DNA of 9,945 bases, taken from contig DCFT01000039.1 in the NCBI GenBank assembly GCA_002319885.1, forward strand, positions 8,227 through 18,171. The letters are read 5' to 3'. The notes below the pieces were generated by a model that was given only the letters and a program-made list of their open reading frames with translations, searched no databases and was not told the origin of the DNA. This document shows, in pieces, positions 6,479-9,945 of this stretch (its first letter is position 1; every line of letters starts with the position of its first letter). The position numbers and the translations under genes were made by a program. This DNA comes from Bacteroidales bacterium UBA1797 (lineage in GTDB: Bacteria; Bacteroidota; Bacteroidia; Bacteroidales; VadinHA17).

Positions 6479-9409
6479 ATGGATACTTTTTATTCTCTGC
6501 TGGATATACTTGGAAAGAACCTTGATGGCGATCTCAAATACGATAAGATAACCACAACTCTTTATTCTACTGACGCATCCGTCTATAAAGAAGAACCCTC
6601 AGCTGTTGCATGGCCAAAAAATGCCTCAGACATCAGGAAGATCATGCAATTTGCAGCCTTGAATAAATCACGTGTAACTCTCAGGGCAGCAGGCACATCG
6701 CTCGCAGGACAGGTAGTCAGTTCCGGAATTATTGTGGATATCTCGCGATATATGAATAATATTCTGGAGATAAACAAGGAGGAGATGTGGGTAAGAGTAG
6801 AACCAGGTGTGGTACTCGATGAGCTTAATCTGAAACTTAAAGAACAGGGTTTGTTTTTCGGACCTGAGACATCTACTTCAAATCGGTGCAACATCGGCGG
6901 CATGGTGGGAAATAATGCATGTGGATCACATTCTATTGTGTATGGATCAACAAGGGATCATACAATTGAGATAAATGCTCTTCTGAGCGACGGAAGTGAA
7001 GCAATCTTCAAACCACTTAGTAAGGATGAATTCGAGAATAAATGCAGTCAGAATAACCTGGAAGGCAATATTTACAGGAATATTAAAAGCATTCTTGGGA
7101 ATAGTGTAAATCAGGAAAAAATCAGGGATGGTTACCCCGATCCTAAGGTGCACCGCAGAAATACGGGTTATGCTATTGATCAACTACTGGATTCAGTGGT
7201 GTTTGATGAAAAATCTGACCTGAAGTTCAATTTCTGTAAGTTGTTGACTGGATCGGAAGGTACACTCGCTGTAACAACTGAAGTTAAGCTCAATCTGGTT
7301 CCATTACCACCTGTAAATAAAGCACTTATATGTGTTCATCTCAAGAAAAGAAACGACGCTTTTAAAGCTAACCTGATAGCATTGAAATACAAGCCTTCAG
7401 CGGTTGAAATGATGGATAACCGCATACTTGAACTTACTGAAGACAATGCAAGTCAGAGAAACAACCGTTTTTTTCTCGAAGGAAAAGCTGCTGCAATACT
7501 GATAGTCGAATTTGTAAGGGAAAAGCCGGAAGAGATTGACAAAGTTGCCGCTGAGATGATAGCAGCACTCAAAACTGCAAATTATGGATATTCTTTTCCT
7601 GTAATTAAAGGAAAAGATATTTCAAAAGTCTGGGATCTTAGAAAAGCCGGACTTGGAGTTCTTTCCAATATGAAAGGAGATGCAAAACCTGTAACACTCA
7701 TAGAGGATACTGCAATCAGTGTCGAGCGTTTGCCCGAGTATATGGATGAAATAGAGCTATTACTGGCTAAATATGGTAAAGATGCAGTGTTTCATGCGCA
7801 TATTGGTTCCGGCGAACTTCATATAAGGCCTGTACTCAATCTGAAAGATACTAAAGATGTAAAGATCTTCAGAGAAATCGGACTTGAAACAGCATATCTC
7901 GTTAAAAAATACAGGGGTTCACTGAGCGGGGAGCATGGCGACGGCAGGTTAAGAGGCGAGTTTATCCCGATTATCCTGGGAGAATACAACTATAACCTGC
8001 TTAAGAAGGTTAAAGAAAGCTGGGATCCCGCTAACATTTTAAACCCGGGGAAGATAACAGTCACTCCTCCGATGGACACACAACTGAGGTACCTTCCCGG
8101 GGCACCCACCCGGGAAATAGAAACAATTTATGATTTCTCGTCAAGTGATGGCATAATAAGGGCAGCAGAAAGATGTAACGGAACAGCAGACTGCAGAAAA
8201 TCAGCATTAATCGGAGGAACTATGTGCCCCAGTTTTATGGCAACAGGCGATGAATTTAAAAGTACCAGGGCAAGAGCCAATGTAGTTCGGGAATTTCTCA
8301 GCCAGGACGGCGATCCATGGGATCACAGGGAGATATATGATATACTTGATCTATGTCTGGGCTGCAAGGGCTGTAAATCGGAATGTCCTTCGAGTGTTGA
8401 TATTGCCAAAATCAAATCGGAGTTTCTTCAACACTGGTACGATAAACATGGAATACCGCTCAGAACACGTCTTATTGCCTATATATCAGTAATTAACAGG
8501 ATAGGGACCATAGCTCCGTCCGTTTTTAATTTCTTTGTCAGTAATAAAGTCATCTCAGGAATTGTAAAAAAAGTAACAGGCTTTGCTTCAGAAAGATCAA
8601 TTCCGCTTATTTACAAGACCACACTCAGAAAATGGACCAGGAAAAACCTTTCAAAGATCAATCCTTCTCAACCGGTTGGAACAGTATGCCTGTTTATCGA
8701 CGAATTCAGCGATTTTAACGACACTGAGACAGGAATAGCCACTGTAAGGCTCCTTACATCACTTAACTACAAAGTGGTCACAGCAAGCCACAAAGTAAGC
8801 GCCAGAACATTTCTTTCAAAAGGGCTGGTAAGAACTGCAAAGAAGACAATAAGAAAAAATGTTCAGATGCTATCAGGAATTATCTGTGAGGATCTTCCAC
8901 TTGTGGGAATTGAACCTTCTGCGATCCTTGGGTTCAGGGATGAATACCCCGAGTTAGCGGGAAGCGATCTTAAAAAAGCAGCTGACAAAATTGCCATCAA
9001 CAGCTTTATGGTTGATGAGTTCATCACCAGAGAATTCAGAGCCGGACGAATCAGCTCCGGTTCATTTGTTAATGAAAAAGCAAGTGTCTTACTCCATGCT
9101 CATTGCCAGCAAAAGGCCGTTGCGTCTTCAGCTCCTACTATGGAAATGCTTTCTATACCTGTAAATTATTCTGTTAAGGAAATCCCATCAGGCTGTTGCG
9201 GGATGGCCGGGTCGTTTGGCTATGAAAAGGAACATTTTGAACTATCAAACCAGGTTGGCGAAATGGTTTTGTTCCCTGAAGTAAGAAATTCCGATTCAGC
9301 TACGATAATCTCTGCTCCCGGCACAAGTTGCAGACATCACATTAAGGATGGAACCGGTCGGGTAGCATTACATCCGGCTGTTGTACTTTATAATGCACTT
9401 AAGAAATGA
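6479..9409 (+). CDS. FAD-linked oxidase fused to an iron-sulfur/CCG domain; probable 2-hydroxyacid (D-lactate / D-2-hydroxyglutarate / glycolate type) dehydrogenase
   Basis: A 976-residue single-chain equivalent of GlcD plus GlcF, the architecture of E. coli YdiJ. FAD-binding (PCMH) half: RAAGTSLAGQ (69-78), NIGGMVGNNACGSHSIVYGS (138-157) and LTGSEGTLAVTTEV (256-269). FAD-oxidase C-terminal half: HAHIGSGELHIRPVLNL (439-455), SLSGEHGDGRLRGEF (481-495) and WDPANILNPGKI (515-526). A linker (530-560) leads to the ferredoxin-like part: Cys566, Cys572 and Cys583-Pro, then CLGCKGCKSECP with Cys626, 629, 632 and 636. The C-terminal CCG region has Cys876, Cys906-Cys907-Gly and Cys951. The first CCG half is degenerate: EPSAILGFRDEY (812-823) has Ala815 where many homologs have Cys. 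No signal peptide or transmembrane segment is evident; it is probably cytoplasmic or membrane-peripheral. It is transcribed away from the operon and convergent with otsA. Substrate and electron acceptor cannot be read from the sequence. Confidence 0.88.
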   Translation: MDTFYSLLDILGKNLDGDLKYDKITTTLYSTDASVYKEEPSAVAWPKNASDIRKIMQFAALNKSRVTLRAAGTSLAGQVVSSGIIVDISRYMNNILEINKEEMWVRVEPGVVLDELNLKLKEQGLFFGPETSTSNRCNIGGMVGNNACGSHSIVYGSTRDHTIEINALLSDGSEAIFKPLSKDEFENKCSQNNLEGNIYRNIKSILGNSVNQEKIRDGYPDPKVHRRNTGYAIDQLLDSVVFDEKSDLKFNFCKLLTGSEGTLAVTTEVKLNLVPLPPVNKALICVHLKKRNDAFKANLIALKYKPSAVEMMDNRILELTEDNASQRNNRFFLEGKAAAILIVEFVREKPEEIDKVAAEMIAALKTANYGYSFPVIKGKDISKVWDLRKAGLGVLSNMKGDAKPVTLIEDTAISVERLPEYMDEIELLLAKYGKDAVFHAHIGSGELHIRPVLNLKDTKDVKIFREIGLETAYLVKKYRGSLSGEHGDGRLRGEFIPIILGEYNYNLLKKVKESWDPANILNPGKITVTPPMDTQLRYLPGAPTREIETIYDFSSSDGIIRAAERCNGTADCRKSALIGGTMCPSFMATGDEFKSTRARANVVREFLSQDGDPWDHREIYDILDLCLGCKGCKSECPSSVDIAKIKSEFLQHWYDKHGIPLRTRLIAYISVINRIGTIAPSVFNFFVSNKVISGIVKKVTGFASERSIPLIYKTTLRKWTRKNLSKINPSQPVGTVCLFIDEFSDFNDTETGIATVRLLTSLNYKVVTASHKVSARTFLSKGLVRTAKKTIRKNVQMLSGIICEDLPLVGIEPSAILGFRDEYPELAGSDLKKAADKIAINSFMVDEFITREFRAGRISSGSFVNEKASVLLHAHCQQKAVASSAPTMEMLSIPVNYSVKEIPSGCCGMAGSFGYEKEHFELSNQVGEMVLFPEVRNSDSATIISAPGTSCRHHIKDGTGRVALHPAVVLYNALKK
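8094..8116 (+). other. strong hairpin (8-bp inverted repeat) at the interdomain linker of the FAD/Fe-S fusion
   Basis: TTCCCGGG (8094-8101) and CCCGGGAA (8109-8116) are perfectly complementary around a 7-nt loop, giving a stem with six G-C pairs inside an otherwise A/T-rich gene. A third CCCGGG occurs at 8044-8049. The hairpin covers codons 539-546, between the FAD-oxidase domain and the iron-sulfur domain. It has no following U-tract and lies inside an intact reading frame, so it is not a conventional terminator. Confidence 0.4.
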
Positions 9410-9423
9410 GCCTTAACCTTAAC

Positions 9424-9945
9424 CTAATTAATAGTTGCCATGGTTCCCAGTAAAGAAGCAGCCCAGGAATAGATATTATGCCGTACTACTACCAATCGCA
9501 TCTGGATCATTCTCTGATTCTGTTCCTCTTTTGTCATCTCTATTGCTGTTTTTATTGCATCGGCTGATTTTTCTATATCGTATGGATTAATAATAATCGC
9601 ACCCTGAAGTTCCTGTGAGGCTCCTGCGAAACGGCTCAGGATAAGTGATCCGTCGTTCTGATTGCGTGATGCGACAAACTCTTTTGCTACCAGGTTCATC
9701 CCGTCGTGCAACGATGTTACCATGCAAAAGTCAGCTGATGAATAAAAGGGAGCTATTTCTTCATGGCTATGATGTTTTTTTAAGAGAATAATAGCTTTCC
9801 AGTTTTTTGATTTGAACCGCAGATTGATCCTGTTTGTTTCGTTTTCAACAGCACTAACGGTATCTGAATAACTCTTAATCAGTGTACGGCTCGGCGCTCC
9901 AATCTGAACAAACGTAAATCTACCTATGTACGATGGATTCTTTTC
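9424..9945 (-). CDS. otsA: alpha,alpha-trehalose-phosphate synthase (UDP-forming), C-terminal part; 5' end outside window
   Basis: The frame is open to the right edge and gives the last 173 residues of a GT20 glycosyltransferase, which makes trehalose-6-phosphate from UDP-glucose and glucose-6-phosphate. Visible motifs (numbered within this fragment): GRFTFVQIGAPSRT (8-21), NRINLRF (41-47), HHSHEEIAPFYSSADFC (58-74), SLHDGMNLVAKEFVASR (78-94), which is the nucleotide-sugar-binding signature equivalent to the DGMNLVAKE of E. coli OtsA, LILSRFAGASQEL (101-113) and INPYD (119-123). The N-terminal half, with the glucose-6-phosphate site, lies beyond the window. The protein ends just after the GT20 domain, so this copy lacks the C-terminal trehalose-phosphatase domain found in some fused OtsA-OtsB proteins. 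The Met at 9723 is internal, not the start. It is convergent with the FAD/Fe-S gene, and its role is most likely osmotic or stress protection. Confidence 0.93.
   Translation of the reverse strand, partial: EKNPSYIGRFTFVQIGAPSRTLIKSYSDTVSAVENETNRINLRFKSKNWKAIILLKKHHSHEEIAPFYSSADFCMVTSLHDGMNLVAKEFVASRNQNDGSLILSRFAGASQELQGAIIINPYDIEKSADAIKTAIEMTKEEQNQRMIQMRLVVVRHNIYSWAASLLGTMATIN

Noticed and set aside
6583..6903. Open frame antisense to the FAD/Fe-S gene, and similar antisense frames over ackA, pta, hbd and the ptb genes
   Set aside because: They lie opposite strongly conserved coding sequence and show no recognisable domains; typical shadow frames.
8094..8116. Intrinsic terminator inside the FAD/Fe-S gene
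   Set aside because: The stem is strong but no U-tract follows and the reading frame continues intact into well-conserved iron-sulfur motifs.
9424..9723. A small 99-residue gene starting at the ATG at 9723
   Set aside because: The reading frame stays open to the window edge and the upstream residues continue the trehalose-phosphate synthase domain, so the Met is internal.

Overview
The window reads as a chromosomal fragment of an anaerobic, fermentative Bacteroidetes (Bacteroidales-like) bacterium. This is inferred from several signs. The DNA is AT-rich. The start codons have A/T-rich leaders with almost no Shine-Dalgarno sequence. There is a candidate Bacteroides-type promoter (-7 element like TAnnTTTG). 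The gene content is that of a short-chain fatty acid producer. No rRNA, tRNA, CRISPR array, insertion sequence or phage gene was seen.

Layout. Positions 30-6284 hold six genes on the minus strand, closely spaced and probably one operon. In transcription order they are pta (phosphate acetyltransferase), an hbd-like 3-hydroxyacyl-CoA dehydrogenase, ackA (acetate kinase), ptb (phosphate butyryltransferase), a divergent second Ptb-like gene starting 1 bp after ptb, and buk (butyrate kinase). A 194-bp divergent intergenic region (6285-6478) carries a candidate promoter for this operon and two short palindromes of nearly the same sequence. On the plus strand, 6479-9409 encodes a 976-residue fusion of a GlcD/Dld-type FAD oxidase with a GlcF-type iron-sulfur/CCG half, a probable 2-hydroxyacid dehydrogenase. 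Convergent to it, separated by 14 bp, is the 3' end of otsA (trehalose-6-phosphate synthase), which runs off the right edge. The left edge cuts into a short tandem repeat just downstream of buk.

How the genes fit together. Pta plus AckA convert acetyl-CoA to acetate with ATP formation; Ptb plus Buk do the same for butyryl-CoA or branched-chain acyl-CoA. The operon therefore holds two complete acyl-CoA -> acyl-phosphate -> acid + ATP modules, with a third member of the phosphotransacylase family of unclear specificity. The hbd-like enzyme would supply the 3-hydroxyacyl-CoA step of C4 synthesis or of acyl-CoA breakdown, but thiolase, crotonase and acyl-CoA dehydrogenase genes are not in this window. 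The divergent flavo-iron-sulfur dehydrogenase probably feeds 2-hydroxyacid electrons into carriers or quinone; its link to the operon is only the shared intergenic region.

I saw no obviously new system. The points most worth a second look are the divergent tandem Ptb paralog, the hbd-like enzyme whose two conserved asparagines are threonines, and the paired palindromes in the divergent promoter region.
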